64,000 bases of DNA from NCBI RefSeq assembly GCF_050436995.1, contig NC_134765.1:1329501-1393500 (forward strand), given 5' to 3'. Of this stretch, positions 12,701 to 27,700 are shown in pieces. Position numbers and translations under genes: made by a program. The stretch comes from Anticarsia gemmatalis (Eukaryota > Arthropoda > Insecta > Lepidoptera > Erebidae). A model generated the notes under the pieces. It searched no databases and was not told the origin of the DNA. It saw only the letters and a list, made by a program, of their open reading frames with translations. Position 1 is the stretch's first letter. Every line of letters begins with the position of its first letter.

Positions 12701-15700
12701 TCTAATGGATCAAAGAATAGTCGAAGTATTTTAATTCCACTGTTTGTCACAAACGATTGATTGAAACTATTACCTCCATGGAATTGACGATTCAGTTATA
12801 CATAATAATATCCATTTATACGTAATTCATTGACGGCGTTCAAGGTTCAACATCTGAATGTAATGACAAGACAAATGAGGTTTTTATCGATTCCTTTTAA
12901 CTCGCCATTTCTTTTATATGATGGCTGTACAAGGCTGTATTTGACAGTAAGAATTCATCTTCCATTATTATCTTATATCGCAAGATCTTAGCCTATTATT
13001 GTCCTTTCTAAGGTCGTGGACTCGCTGCTGTCTTTTTCTAATGTCTTATGAAAGAAAGAGACGAAATGTGCTACTAAAATTGTGATTCAGCCTGTTACTA
13101 AGGGAATTGGAATGCGTTTCATGCATGGGTCCTGCATACCGTAAATGCTGAGTGCATTTTTGAGATTTCCGACCCCAAGCCGGTTATGAGTCGAGTATAA
13201 TGTTTATAGTTATGTTAGAAAGGCCTCGTTCTAAACGTCCACAGCCTGTTTTGTTCAAAACTAGACTGCTTAATTGAAACATTATTTATTTCCGATAGAT
13301 TACCTTTTCCTTGAACTGAGAGGTCCACAGAATTACAGATATAACACCACATTTGTAACAATAAACAATTCTATACGCCATTATCTTTCTACCCTCACTG
13401 CAGAACAAACTCCATTAACGCTGACATCACCCGTAGCAGCTTTGTCACCATAGAACATTAATCTAAGTCTGGAATATACTCGGTAGACTTCCCACTAGTT
13501 CCCAGTCTGGTGAATAATTCTGTAGTCTGTCTTTGTAGGCTTTTTAATATCCTCACGCGTTGCGTAATATTACTTGCTGGGATATTTTAATATAGGCGAC
13601 AGTTATTGAGAGTGGAGGTCCGATTTATGTGTGAATAATCTCTGGACTATTGCTTTTGAGAGACAGACAGAGAAAATTTTGGTTTATATTTCATTCATAA
13701 AGTTCACTAGTCATGCTTATTGTGAAGCTTATCATGACAGAAATTATCATATGGTCCTTTGGTAGTCCCAAATGAGACTTCTTACAACTACTATCTGTAT
13801 TATCTGCTTTCAACCTTGTGAGGTTCATAATATTCTGTGTACAAAGATTTGTATGAATAAAAAACACATTAATTATGTGGTTTGTCTTTTTAAGTGACTG
13901 AATATTGATAGCTATTAAAAACACCATATTCTAGCCTACACTTGCCAAAATTTCGAACTGAAGACTTCGTATATGTTCTGAGTTCGTAACTTATTTGTCC
14001 ATTTAATTACCGAAACAACTCACAATGATTTGTGTAGCGAAGTTCTGTTCAGTCTTAATTCCAGCCATCTGCAGACCAAGTTTTAGCCATTATAACTCTC
14101 CTGAGCGTTTAATTACTGGCTAAGTGCTTCTGAGTGGACACAAACTTGGTTGCTATGCTTTCAATACAGTTGTGGTATTGTATAGCACAAAGGATATCGA
14201 TGTATTGGACTAAAAGAAAATTTGTATATTGGTCGTGATTACAATAACCTGTATGCCTAAAAGTATTCGGTCTGTCGTGATAGTTTTCTCCAAGGGTTTT
14301 GGACTTTAGGTAGAACAGTATTAACTAGTAGGTACTTATCTTGTCTTCTTATAAATAAAAATGAACTCAAGAACGGGTCAACCGATTCGACTTCTTGTTT
14401 TGTTAAAATTGTCTTTAAAACCAGGGAACGCCAGCTAACTATCTACACGTGATGTTGGATTGACTTTTATCTACGAAAAATATAAGATTTAAACTCAGTA
14501 CATTTCTTAATCCTGTGCAAAGCTGACATTAAGAACATAAAATGACGCTCATAAAGTTTTATTTCTCAGTCTGCCATTTCAACCAGGGTAGATATCAAAA
14601 TTTATACACTACCGCGAAGGGTGTATTAATGCCTTCCATGTCTGGCATACCCCATACACCCTAGCTATGTCATTGCTGTAAGGACTTCGCAGAATTCCGA
14701 TGACTCACCCATTTTTAACCCCATGTCACGCTTGAAGGGATGGGAAACGAACATTTTTTATTGTGAATAAAATCAGGAACTTCTTTTGATTTACAAAATT
14801 GCATTCTATTCAAGCTTTTGCCAAGAAAGTCGTGGTCACTATTGACATATTTTTTTTGATTGATTGACATATTTGATTGATTTAATTAATGGATGGAGTG
14901 TACGGTGATCCGTACACTAAATATCAAGATTTTACCGTTCGCATTTATAAACATCGCTCTAATTGGCTCGTAGTCAACATCTCGAGATTAAAAAACCACT
15001 GAAAATACCTATAACTACTTAGGTGTATCTAAAAATAAATATTTATTGACAAACAAACGCCATTTCCTTTCTACAAGCATATTTGATGGCAGTTCTCGTT
15101 TTGTGACGTCATCACGCGAAGTTTCGTGACAAACCTACATAAATATCTGCGTGTTTCTATTAGAACATATTGTGTAGTTTCGTAACGTAAATAATAGCGG
15201 GTCAAGTGCATAGAAATAATGACCATTTTGATACGGTAGCGGGTTTGACCTCTGGTTGCGTAATTGTCATACTTTCTGTGACAGTTTTATTGAAAATGCT
15301 ATTTTTAGATGGTATATTATGAATATGTTCATACATATTTATTACTATGGTAAATCTTTCTTTCTTATACAAGTTTAATCTTTGTGATGCATTTTGCTCT
15401 AACTATGCCTTTTTTAAACCAAGGTCACAATCTTTTATGCTAGAGAGTTCTAAACTAGCTTTTACTCATGTTATACCGTAAATATAACTAAAAAAAACTT
15501 AGTTACTTTCTCTTCGTCTCAAAACACTTGTAAGATGAGTCAAGTAGGCATTGATTGTTACGTAAGATAGTAGGGCACCTTAATGCCACCAGCACGTTTT
15601 GGCAGACTTCAGACATTAAATTGTTACAACCATTTATGTGGATCGTTTTTGAGCCTCTTTCGGCTGGAGGCCAAATAATTCTGTTTCACTACAGTAATAT

Positions 15701-18700
15701 CACACCATTTCAATCGACAGGGAAAGCAGACACTGCTCTTATGAGCAATTTAATAAAAAAAAACCGTAAAACTTGCATTCCAAAAAATACTTTGAAAGTT
15801 ACCTTTGACTGTGAGTCTGTCTCTGTAAGTTTGAGCTGTGTTGACAAAATATTTTTAAACTGAAATAATGCAATATGCATTATTTCCGTTTACACGTGTG
15901 CATTACATTAGCGATGCATCAATATTGCTCTGTTTTCAGCATTGATGAAAGCGTATATAATTCATGCATTGGCTTTATAATATAGATCACGACGGCATAC
16001 GTCTTTATCGAGTTTATCCGCGTATAAAGAAATATTAAGTAATTGACTGGTTTCGAAAAAAAAAACAACGATATTCCCGAAAAAGCGTCTCGTCATTCCC
16101 CGGAAATTGTTTTTCGAAGGATTGTGACCTCACTTCATAAAAATAATAACACAATAATTTTGGAAAGGATCACACTCCGGATTGCCGGAGTGAATATTCC
16201 AGTAAAAAATATATATTGAAGAAAAAAACACTGCATGTATACATGGGAAAATAGGCATTTCAAAATGGAAACTAGGCAATTCAAAGTGTTGTCTTCTTGC
16301 TTCAAAACCTTTCAAAAACAGACAATCCCCTTATAATCGCCATCCAAGATAAAAGATATCCCCAACCGCTTAACAGTTTAGCCTATCCTTTGATTCCATC
16401 GTGGTATCAGTTTCAAACAGTCGAAAAGTTTCCTCACCCGATACCCTTTAAAGACTTAAGGACATAAAGACTACGTCCGGGCCCAGGGCAACGCCCGCCG
16501 AACTAGGCTCAATTATATCGGCCCGGCTTTATCTTGTTATAGATGATTTGTAAACCTTTGGTCTGATGTACTGTTTCCTAATAGAATTATAGAGAAAGGG
16601 GTACGACCACAAAATATAACGTGGGCAATAGAAATTTCTGTCAGCTAAAATGAGAACTAGTAATTACATCTGATTTAGACGATGTTTTAGTGGTAGCAGT
16701 GGCTACAGAATCAATAAACTCACTTTCGAGTGCACCAATTAATTTTGTATTGATATTTTCTAAATGTCAGTGGATGTTATAAATAACAAATCCGTAGAAA
16801 TTATTGACGAATAAGTGTCCAAAAGGTCAATTGTTACTAAAATGTTTCTGCTTCCTGGTACCAAGTCGTCTCGGCATCGAAGTAAAACGTCTGCTAATAT
16901 TAATTAATATAAAGCAAAACACATAGCTACCGTATTATTCTGTAAACAGCTCGCTGAAGACAAAACTGACTTCTCTTTTCTGCATTTACAGCAAATCTTC
17001 TTCAAACTTGACTCGTCTATAAAACTTAAAAGAATAAGTGGGTCGATTCTCAGCTGTATCTCATAAGATGCCACGAACAAATCTATGTAGCGTCCATCAA
17101 AGGTCACTTCAAATGGCACCGGGTCGATAATTGAGGATTAATGCGACTTTTTTTCATCATAACCTGTTTCTTTTAGCAGTCTGTGATGTAATATGGGTTT
17201 TTACTGTCATTTGTGAATTGTATGATTACTGACGTTAGATGATGTGCGGATTCACAAAGATTCTCAGAGCCTAGGGAAAAGGAAGTATTTAAATTATATA
17301 GGAAGTATATACTATATAAACTGGGACAAAACACCGCACTTTTACTAAATGTCCGATTAGACTTACATTGTTACATTACTTGCCTGAAATCTCGAAGTAA
17401 AGTCATTTTGTTTTATGAGGTCCATCGATAGTGTTTATCCAAAAGAAGCTGTAAATATACAGTGATAGTTGTAATGTAGGCAATTTTTTCTGCTGAGCTT
17501 TAGTACGTATTCATGTCGCTCTGTTACGTTCTACAAATCTACAACCATTAAACCCATTATGCTATGAAAGATGCCAATTACAAACCAATTTTTGGAATTA
17601 AATAACTATCCGGCTATAGTTATGTGTAATTAATGCCACATAGATAAAATTCGCTCAGAGGTCAAGCTTATACTCTGCTATATTTTGGTAGTATGGGTAC
17701 TTTCACTCAGCTTATAATTATGTTGAAGAAACAAACTGTATACAAGCAACATTCAAGGATCCTAGATTATTATTCGGAGAAATTATCACATAATTTCATA
17801 TTTAAAAGCATGTCTCTTGCCTATTAAGGTTGGCGGATACCAAAAAACATGCCTACCTTTCCTTCATACATTTCAATACATCTTGTCATTAAGAACCACC
17901 CTTAACAAGCACTACATACCTGACCTACATCTCTTTATTATGTTTTTTTATATACGTAGTTCATTTGTTCCAGTAGACACACCCGTTTTAAAGTTTTCTT
18001 TACGGATCTAAAGAGCCAAAAATATCTGACCTTCAACATCTTAGCACATACGTCACAATGTAGCAGCTTCTAAGCTTGCACTTTGTACTTAAAATGTCAC
18101 TTTACATTTCAAATGATTACAGCCCCTAATTTATATAGCAATCGTCGTTCTGAAGGCAGAAGGCTATGGATTTTTCTTTTCTAGGTCAGTGTGTCAATGC
18201 CAATAGTTGAATGTTTAGGAAAGTCTTACATTGTTAGAGTGGGCACAATGGATGTTTTGATTAAAAAAAATATTATGAACGATTTATGAGGAAGTGAATG
18301 GTTGCTGGAGATAACCAGGATCTTATCTTTGAGTAGAGGAAAATGATGTTGATTTTTCTGTTAGAAATTGTTGTTTATGACGTATTTAATTTCAAAAAAT
18401 GTATTTTCCATTTCCAAGCTTCGTTTGAATGAAATTTGAATCTCCTAAACATATTTTCTCCTAATTCATTCGTGAAAGTACGGGATCAAATTCGATTTAG
18501 ATAAATGCTAGTTATCGAACATGGCAATTATGATGACATTTCGAATTAACGAAACAGTAGGATTGTCTATAAAAAAATGCTATTGCTACATTTACTTAGT
18601 TCCGAGTGATCTTTCAAAGTATTTCTGTCTACGTATTCACTAAAATGACAGCAAGATTAATCAAAATGTGATAAAATATGCATAATCGCGTAATAACTGT

Positions 18701-21700
18701 GTAACACTTGCTGTTAATAGTGAACGCGAAAGTTTAAAAGAGACAGCGTGGGACTTTTAAAATTGAGAAACACTGCAGTTTTAAACCACAAATCTTCTAT
18801 TAAGGTCAGCAAAATGTAAAATATCAGACACGAACTCTCCATTACTTTTCATTCATCTCGTATATCGCCGGGCTGCACTTGACCTTTCTGAAGGACAGTA
18901 GCGATAACATATAACAGAGTACCATGAGAGGGCGTCGACTCCCGATAGTCTAACATCCGTCCATGTAATCACATACATATGATAAAAAAACATATTGTTG
19001 TCAAAATTATTAAAATAGTTTATCAAATACCATGTCTGCAACTTTTTAGGTCATATTACATCTGTTTTTAAATTATCTTCAACAAAATTAGGCATGTTTT
19101 TACACAAATACATCTACATTCTACAATTACAATGATAAATATTATCATATAAATGATTGTAAAGTTTGGTAATTAGAGCTTGTAATTTGGAAGTCATAAA
19201 CTGTCTGCTTCTTGAAAGTATGAAAGTTTTGAAATTGTATTTCTTTAATGTAGTAGTCCCTAATGACATTTTAAGGTTCTAAATAATGTTTTAGAGGTCT
19301 CTCCTGAATATGTAGATTTGAATTATTTTAGGTTTTATACAGGTTTGTTGTTTAGGACTCCCTTGTTGTTGTTTGATCCAGGATAATATTTTCAGCTTTG
19401 CTTCAGTGCGCGTAAGTAAAATACAGTAATAAAACTGTATATCACGGTGAAGAAGTGTAAGAAACATAGCGCTTTAAAACATTTATTCTTTTGGTGCTAT
19501 ATGACAAATTACTATTTTTAATTTGACTTTGAATCTACTATGACAAAATCTACTATAAACTTTTCTTTTATATAGAAATGCTCTCACTTATTTCCCTGCC
19601 CTGCACATAAACTATAAGCGTGACTGCTCAGCGTAAATTTCATACAATTAACCGATATTATGTTCTCTTGTTTCAGATCTAGTCCACTGCACAAACGAGC
19701 CCAACGTGTCGATACCACAGCTGGCCAACTTGTTGGTCGAGCGCACACAGAACACCAATTGGGTGGTCGTGTATAAAGCTCTAATCACCGTTCATCATCT
19801 ACTAGCATATGGAAATGAGGTGATGCATTGTTTTTTATAGCACTTCCTAAATTTTACTATAGTTTGAAAACTCAGTAGAGAGACTTGGGATGGACGATTT
19901 ATCTAGATTGTAATGAAACCGACAACTTAGTAGAAGAGGGCAGGGGTAGACGGCTGTGTAGTTCCAAAAAAAAATGTTGTGTAATACATAGGTCACCTAC
20001 AGCTGCATAAGTTTGCAGGTCACCCATGTTCTAAATTCTGAATTTTATTTACGTCCGACGGCTGCGAATATTGCGTAGGTACAAGGTTCTCTAATATGTT
20101 GTTGAACTATATCTTCGTATGAAGGCTATATGCCAATAGTAGAAACAGCAATTGGTAGTGGGATTCGTTTAAGCAGACGTAAAAGGCCCTTTAGTACCAC
20201 CTGATAGCGTGGCATGGCTAAGATTTATCATTACCCAATAAAATAATTCACTATTACATATTGGTAAATTAATTTACCCAAATATGCGTCTACATATTTT
20301 TCCCTAATTGAGTAGCAATGGACAAAAATATGTTATAACTACCACAATCAATTAACAGGAAAAGGCATATGCTCTTTAGGTAATGAAAGCTAAATTGGAC
20401 TGCTTATTCATTTCATAGCATAGTTTCCTATACGGAAAATTGTTTGTGGCTAAAACTATGATTCGATTAATTGACGTCGATCGGTTTATACGGTTCGCTC
20501 TTATGTGGTTTTTATGGCCTGTGGTAGACCAAGCGGCGTTATAATTCTGAGGATTCCAGCGTCACCTTTATTACTGCCATCATAGTTGGAATTTAATGGT
20601 TAATATTGCTATTCTTTTGTCCAACTTTGTAGACTGAAGAATGCTGTCTTTTTATATCTTCTTTCGTTACTTGTAAGCTTTTACAACAAAGTTGTAAAGT
20701 TTTAAGTAACTATCACAGGGCATTAAAAAAAAACTCGTCAATGCGTTCTATGTTATTTGGCCACATTTTTGACCCTATTCTATAGCAGGCAAGCCTTAGG
20801 AAGGTTCGTTTTGAAACCTTAGAGTTAGCCCAGATTTCGCAAAGGTGCCTCTTGCGAGCCCGTAAGCTGCGTCCATTCATATCTTATTCACGTGTTCCTC
20901 GGCCTTTCGCTAGACCTGAACTTAATCTTACACCCTATTATCCTAGAAGCAGTTTATATTTCACTATTATTCCATAAACGACTAGTAACAATTGCCCATT
21001 AAGCCACGTCGTACGTCAAAATCAATTCACTTTGTGAAGACATGTTAAGCTAGTGAATGAAATCGAAAGCCTTATGAGTCAGCTGTTTTCATGTTAGCTG
21101 TTTCATCACAATACCGTGTTACTAGGTCAGCTAGAAGCCTATTTTGTACTACCGGATATAATAACTAAACAACTTCGGATATACGAACACGTTATTTACA
21201 ATTCATAGTTATTTCTGCTAACGTAATTAGTTCAATGACAGTTTGGAATCCGTTTTAAGACAAGGTTGAACAAGAAATTATGATATTGTCAATCTATGAT
21301 TGTGCGTCGGTCACTACCTTTTGGAGCTTTCGATCTTGGCAACTAAATATTGGTATGTCTTGAAAAAAGTCATGTATGAAAAGATATATGGATGTGAATG
21401 AAGCAAAATAAGTTTGTAAGGATTGTACCAAGTGGCGTACTCTGGTTTCTTCCCCCATAATATATGGATAGTTAGTTAGTCGTAATTGTATTTATGTGAG
21501 TATGTATGACTAAGTAATTTTGGATACTGCTACCACTGACTGCCATTAATTGTTAAAAAGGATAGTTCCAAAGATATTTCCCTCCGTACAAAAATGTGCT
21601 CCAAAGTTTCCAGTAGTCACGATTACCTAACGTTGTACAAGCGATTATCTGTTTGCGACTATGTTTACGCCTCCCGTGATTCCGAGTAACAGCAGGTCAA

Positions 21701-24700
21701 TACAAAAGAGATAAACACCCTGCTTCTTGGAGAATCTTGCCTCTTAAGAAGGTATTGTTTTCTTATTAAAATATTCTATGAATTTCACAGCATCTTTCAA
21801 TTCCATGAATTTCATTTTTAGTAAAATGTATCAAGTTTTTTGTGTTCCTACTTTGTATGTTTGTAAAGTCTTCAGCACAAGAGCTTTTCGTAGTTAAGAA
21901 GTTGCCTTCTTTTAGGTTACGGAATGTTTTCCTCCAAAAATGTTCCTCAAATATTTCCTCTGAAAAAATGTTCGTTCCTAAGAATAAATTGTAAAGTTTT
22001 CGCTAATGTATTCATTGTTTTGTGAATGAATATGAATAATTGAACAAGGTAAAAAACAAGGCTGGATTTTTTATTAATATTTCTCTTCCCAAAAATGTTT
22101 TGCATTCCCATATTTCAATATTCTTTGTGCTCATTTATCTTCTGGTTAGCAGTGTACCACGGCTTATGGGGTGCTACATGGGTGTATTTTTCCCAAAAGT
22201 GGACTCACTTCCATCGAAGGGGGTTCTTTGTTGACAAAAACGTCTCACAATTAATAACTAAATAACACACTGGAGGCGACTACAACATTTTAATTCTACA
22301 AAATTGTAAAGACAATAGTAATTCCCGTAGAATGGTGGTCCATCAAGGATTTATAATCCCAAGGTTATAATTTTCTCACTTATAGTTAATTCTCATAAAC
22401 ATTACGCGGTTGTATTGTTTGATTGTTTGTCACATAATGTATGTACGCCTTTATTCCCACGTTGAAACAGCTGTGCCTACTTTGATATAACTTTGAATAC
22501 AAGAATTTGATGCGTCATGTAGCACTTGTATGAAATAAATATAGTATAAGCTCCTTGCAATGGTTTCAATATATTGCTCATTAAGTGAGTTTAAACAGTA
22601 TTCAGAATTCTTAAGAGACTTGAACAACACATAAATAATTGCTCTGAATTAAATGAATTACAAAATTACCGAATTCACCTGTCTTTACCGCAAAAAAGAC
22701 AGCATCTGCGACATTCTTGAAGTACCCTTCTTTTAATTTTTGGATCTATACCTCGTGCACCTGCACTCCTTCATAACAGGGACATGTATTCTAAATGCCA
22801 TAGTTTACGTTTTCTATGGTTGAGGTTGTATGTTTCATAAAATCGTTATATTGCGAAAATAAACTTATAAATAAATAAGTTAAATAGTGAGAAATATTAA
22901 AATTAAATTGTAAAAATCCCGTTAGATTACTCTAAACGGTGACCCGATATTATGAGGAAAAAATATAAGTACTGCCTACACTAATAAAAGGAAAAAACGC
23001 TTATCAATAGAACGGAAACTATATTATTGCTACTAACCGATAACGTTAAATGAAGTTAATAACCATGGGCGCGATCGGTATTTTGATGGGGTGGCGTAAA
23101 CGCAGAGAAATCTTTCATTTTTAGTAGACTGCTGAACGTAATTGACAATAAGCGTCGTATATATGAGGTCAAAAAACCTAATATAGTTCCAGGTTCGATT
23201 CCCGGTTCGGCAAAGTGCTATGAACATCTGAATAAATTACCTTTTAAATGCAAGTAATGACGAAAAAAGGTACTTATAGAAGTATACAGCGTCTTATGAC
23301 CCTATTATCGCACCTTAATGTATAAAGTCAATAACCTCGATAGCAAATTGCCTATCGTCTCCTCTAAATAACTAGACAACGAACTCATTACAGATCGAAA
23401 TGAATCATTAGGTTTCTAGGCCGTACAGTGTACCTAGTGAGATGAGTTAGCAGTAGTATGTTCGTGCTATACTTACATTTCTGAAGAGATGTTGGTAATT
23501 TGTATGGTAAACGGCGTGTTGGCATAATTTACTATAAGACACTCATATTTTAGACGGTAAGATGCGAGTAAGAATAACTGCAGTTATATTATATTTTGGC
23601 GGTTTAGTTCTGCTTGATTATCTACTAAAAAGTTACAATTTGGATTTGTATTAAGTACTAAGTACGTATGACTTTAGGAGTCAGTTCCATACAAGTTATA
23701 TCAAATTCCATCTTACGTGTAGTTAGTAAAATGAGTTTTAAAGCCTTTTTAAATCGTTGCCTTCTTATTTAATGTACCTTCTAGTTCACTGAACTTCCAA
23801 CCACTGCGTATCATATCAAATTATGGAGGTCAGAACATTTATCACCAATATAATATACCATTACTATCTGAATACTAAAATTAGGTCTACATTTTAGGTC
23901 ATACAGCATCCTCAGATACAACGCAAAAGTTCTTTGTTCGTTTATCTTTGGACTTTGCCAAAAGAAGCTCGACTTTTACTGTGATAAAGAATTATTATGT
24001 TTATGCACTTCAATTGTTTGTAAAACCTGTTCTTTGATGATGTTTGAAAGAGGAGATAAATGACTTGCAGTTTTAAAAGTTTCTATTGGTTTATGTATCC
24101 TTGCTTCAGCAGTTAAGCTATACAATTTGTACAAAAAATATGCTATCTCATCGATTTTAGAAACGGCAAAGAAAAACTGTCCATGTAACGGGTTTAGTAA
24201 TCAAATATTCCTTATTGAGAAGTAAAACAAAAGGTCATCTAGTAATATATAAATAATCAATTATATATTGAGATAATCATTCGGTTATTCACAAGATCAT
24301 TATGTAATATCAAAACAAGATTCCAATAGCTAGACAGTATCGAGACGAATTAGTCATATTTCTCAATAAAATAAAAACAAACTGAAACGATGACCTCAAA
24401 ATGCGACCCACTTTCGAAAAAACGTCACCGATCGTCTCCCCGTATCAATCAAGAGTTACATGACCCCTGCACCTTACAAGGTAGTGAATCAGGCCCAGAC
24501 GCCTATGTTGTAATACTTGTAACACTACGACAAACGAGAGGCGGGGCAGCCTACGTAACTTGTGGATCTTCACAGTAAAATGTTCTTCCGACGTCACTAT
24601 TTTTAACAGTGTTGCCAATTTCAAAATGTTTACGTGTTTTCGAACGAACGTGCGTCCGACGCAGACTCTTTCCTTTTTTAAAATTAACCAAACTGTCAAT

Positions 24701-27700
24701 TGATATGACAACGGTGTTCTGTTTTTTTCTGCCTGTCATTTACGGTTTTATACGACTACCCACGCAGTGTTTGTTTACGTGATAAAATGTTTGAAGTTTA
24801 TTATTTGTTTACTGTAAATCTGAACTTTGCACTCTTCTGTACGTTGTTGTTACGTCATAGAACATTTAGATCGTCTGTTTACTATAGTAATCTTCGCGAG
24901 AAAACAATTATGTAACTAATAATGCCTTGAGATTACAAGCACTATTTCGTACGGAAGAATTCAACAGTGTAAATTTATTTTCACTGAGTATACAGTTTTT
25001 ATCTGAACTCTGTGCCTTATCAAATATTAATTTTACGCGTGACGCTATGCCTATTAATTTCGTAACGTACGATTACAATGCACGCGTGGTTAAAATATAT
25101 ATTTTTTATTTGCTTTCCTCTTTCGATGATACATTTTTGGCAACATCTTCTTGACATTGAAAATATTTCCTCTTTGTTTTCAACGCGTAAAAATGTTTTG
25201 GTATTAATGGCGTTACTTATTTTTAGGCTTGTGCCGAGATTAAAAAAAGGCAATCAGTTATCGGGAGTTTATTTATCGTTGCCGAAAGAAGATTTTTTAC
25301 AAAAATGTTTTTTGTTCATTCATGACGTATGCTGGAAAATACTTGATTGATTAGAAATTGGCGAAGATATATGCAAATACTCTGATAAGGACGGTATCTT
25401 AATATCCATCTATTGTCGTTACACAATGTAGATATTCATGACGCAATATAATTGTCAATTCAAGGCACATATAAAATATACGTTACTGTCTTCCGCCCGC
25501 ACTTCTTTGCGGTATGTCATTAATACTATCTAAGATACGTTAGTCAGTTTAATAAGGTGTTTGAAATAACGTTTTTATGGTCGTATTCCATTAAATAGCT
25601 GATATTCAATCGAAAGTACACAGTAACGTAATGTATCGTTCATATCTTGACTTATTGAAATACATCACATTACAATAGATGCTAATATTGACCGTTTAAT
25701 TTACAAACTTTTCTAACAGACTTGGGAAAGTAGGTTTTCAATCCTTGTGCATGTTTTTTTTTATGTTTTACCTATAAGTTTACCAATTAACTTGACATTT
25801 TTATATGTAAATAAAATAGAATTTCATCGCCTTCAATATTCTTCGTCCAGACATGTTCAAAATCAGATCAAGCGCTCCCACGGTGCATAACACGCGTTAC
25901 GTACGCCGGCTTTAATTACCGAGGTTATCGCTGCATCACATCCCACCTTCGGGCATTTAGGTTATTCAATGTGCATCGTAACGGCTTCTTAGTAATGTAG
26001 ACGGCTACTGTTTAAAGATTGGAGATTAGGGGAGAAGTTGAGGCTAAATAGGTGTTTGAAGAATATATTGGACTGACATTTTATTTTATAAAAATTTACG
26101 TGTAATTTAAATTGTACCCAGTTCCTAGACAGTTAAGCTTTTGCTCTCCTCAATATTCCAATTCCTATTCTAGACTTTGTAAAGGCAACTTTTCATTCAA
26201 CAATTTTATGTAAGGAAACAGAGTCTCCGAAAGACGTGATGTCTTTTTCAGGTAGTTTTTTCTATCACTTTTATATTAAGTTCTGTAAAAGTGACTTAAA
26301 AGTAATGATATACACAAGAATCTGTACGAATATAGACAAAGCAATACTATAAAGAAAGTAGCGTCCCAAATTCCTATCTTCTCCCATAGGGACAAGCCAA
26401 TACGTAACATATTGCCTCGAATAAGACCCACGGAATGTATTTCATAGAAAACGTAACAGTCATTTCAATCTCAAAGCCCCGATACATATAGTTCAGTTAC
26501 ATATGAACACACAAACGATTTACTTTAACAACTACTGCAAATAAAATAACGACGACACTTGTGTCAATAAAGATGTCTATCTATATTCACTGTTGTAATA
26601 TTGTATAGAGGACAGGCTAATTCATGGCCGGGAGACACAAATAATAAAGCAACAATATCATAATATACGTGATCGTCAAACAATTTGAACACAATTAGGA
26701 GTTTTCAAAAGTAAATTAAACGCATATCCAATGCAGAAGACTCTCGGTTGACTGTTCTACTACTGGTGCGATCGAAACCAACGTGATTCTTTCCAAGTCA
26801 AATTGTTTGGCGGCACCTGTACAGGTACAAGAGAGATATTCAGGTCAACAGGTGTGATGATGTGAGGTTGAAAGTGAAGAGAAAGGTTTTGATGTAGAAT
26901 AAAAACAATAATAATTTTATTATTGTTTTGAAAATAAAATATAGCTAAATAAAACAGGAAAAATAAATAAAACCTCTCTATTATAAACTAGAATTCTGAG
27001 TGATCTAACAGCCTTGTCCAGTGGTGACAATCAAGGGCGATCTTTCACAAAAGGCAGTCATTTCACCTTTAGAAAACACCCGTTCGGCGCTGATGCACGT
27101 CGCTCCTCAGCTATTTTCAATTTAGTGGTATACTGGTCAACATGGCAGCATTATGTGTCGATCTTTGTGCAACAGAGTATTTTACTGGTTAATCGAATAA
27201 AATATAGGTGTCTATTCTACCTGTGTACCCTCTTAAATCCTTAAACTATACAAGAATCTTTTTTATAATTTAGAAATTTAAAATGATTAAAATTAGGAAC
27301 ATCTTAATATCTGCAATTAAGAGTATGATCGTAGCAAAGCGTACTTTACTTGTGACGTCACATGACAGTATTTCTATACTAAAAGTTTCTTGAGCTTGAG
27401 AGCTGACGATTTGGCTGGTAAAAACATCCTATTCTGTTAAGCTTTGTCTCTATGCGATATTTAAACAAATGCTAGCCATAAATAACAAGTACATATTCTT
27501 CGATATAAAAATACAGTGGCTTTTATAATGCCAATTATTGTCCTTGTATTCGTTTAGATACGTGTTATTGGAAAATTGGTGGGGCCTTTAAGGGCTATTC
27601 AACCTGTGTTGTTGACTGCTTAGATAGTGACTTTGACCTAGAGGTCGAAGGTGACTTTGTAACTCGTTTTGTTAGAAAAAAATCTTGGCATGGAGATATA

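Larger units (their letters stand above)
3716..19676 (+). other. lap: lap intron 1 (16.0 kb)
   Basis: Long AT-rich first intron, a common place for enhancers. Recognisable content: a 5'-truncated SINE (5294-5522), degenerate antisense copies of its tail near 5887-5930 and 7995-8050, an antisense tRNA-derived SINE (6285-6425), a degraded Helitron fragment (9095-9165) and a perfect 9-bp hairpin (14897-14918). I see no nested gene; the small ORFs have no family resemblance or splice support. Confidence 0.75.

Noticed and set aside
23180..23225. tRNA-like sequence with aggttcgattccc
   Set aside because: Only a B-box is present; no acceptor stem, A-box at the right distance or anticodon arm could be folded. 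Treated as a SINE remnant.
24390..25350. Cluster of overlapping ORFs on both strands in lap intron 2
   Set aside because: No recognisable domain, no splice support, and frames overlap antisense. It may be somewhat less AT-rich, but nothing shows a gene.
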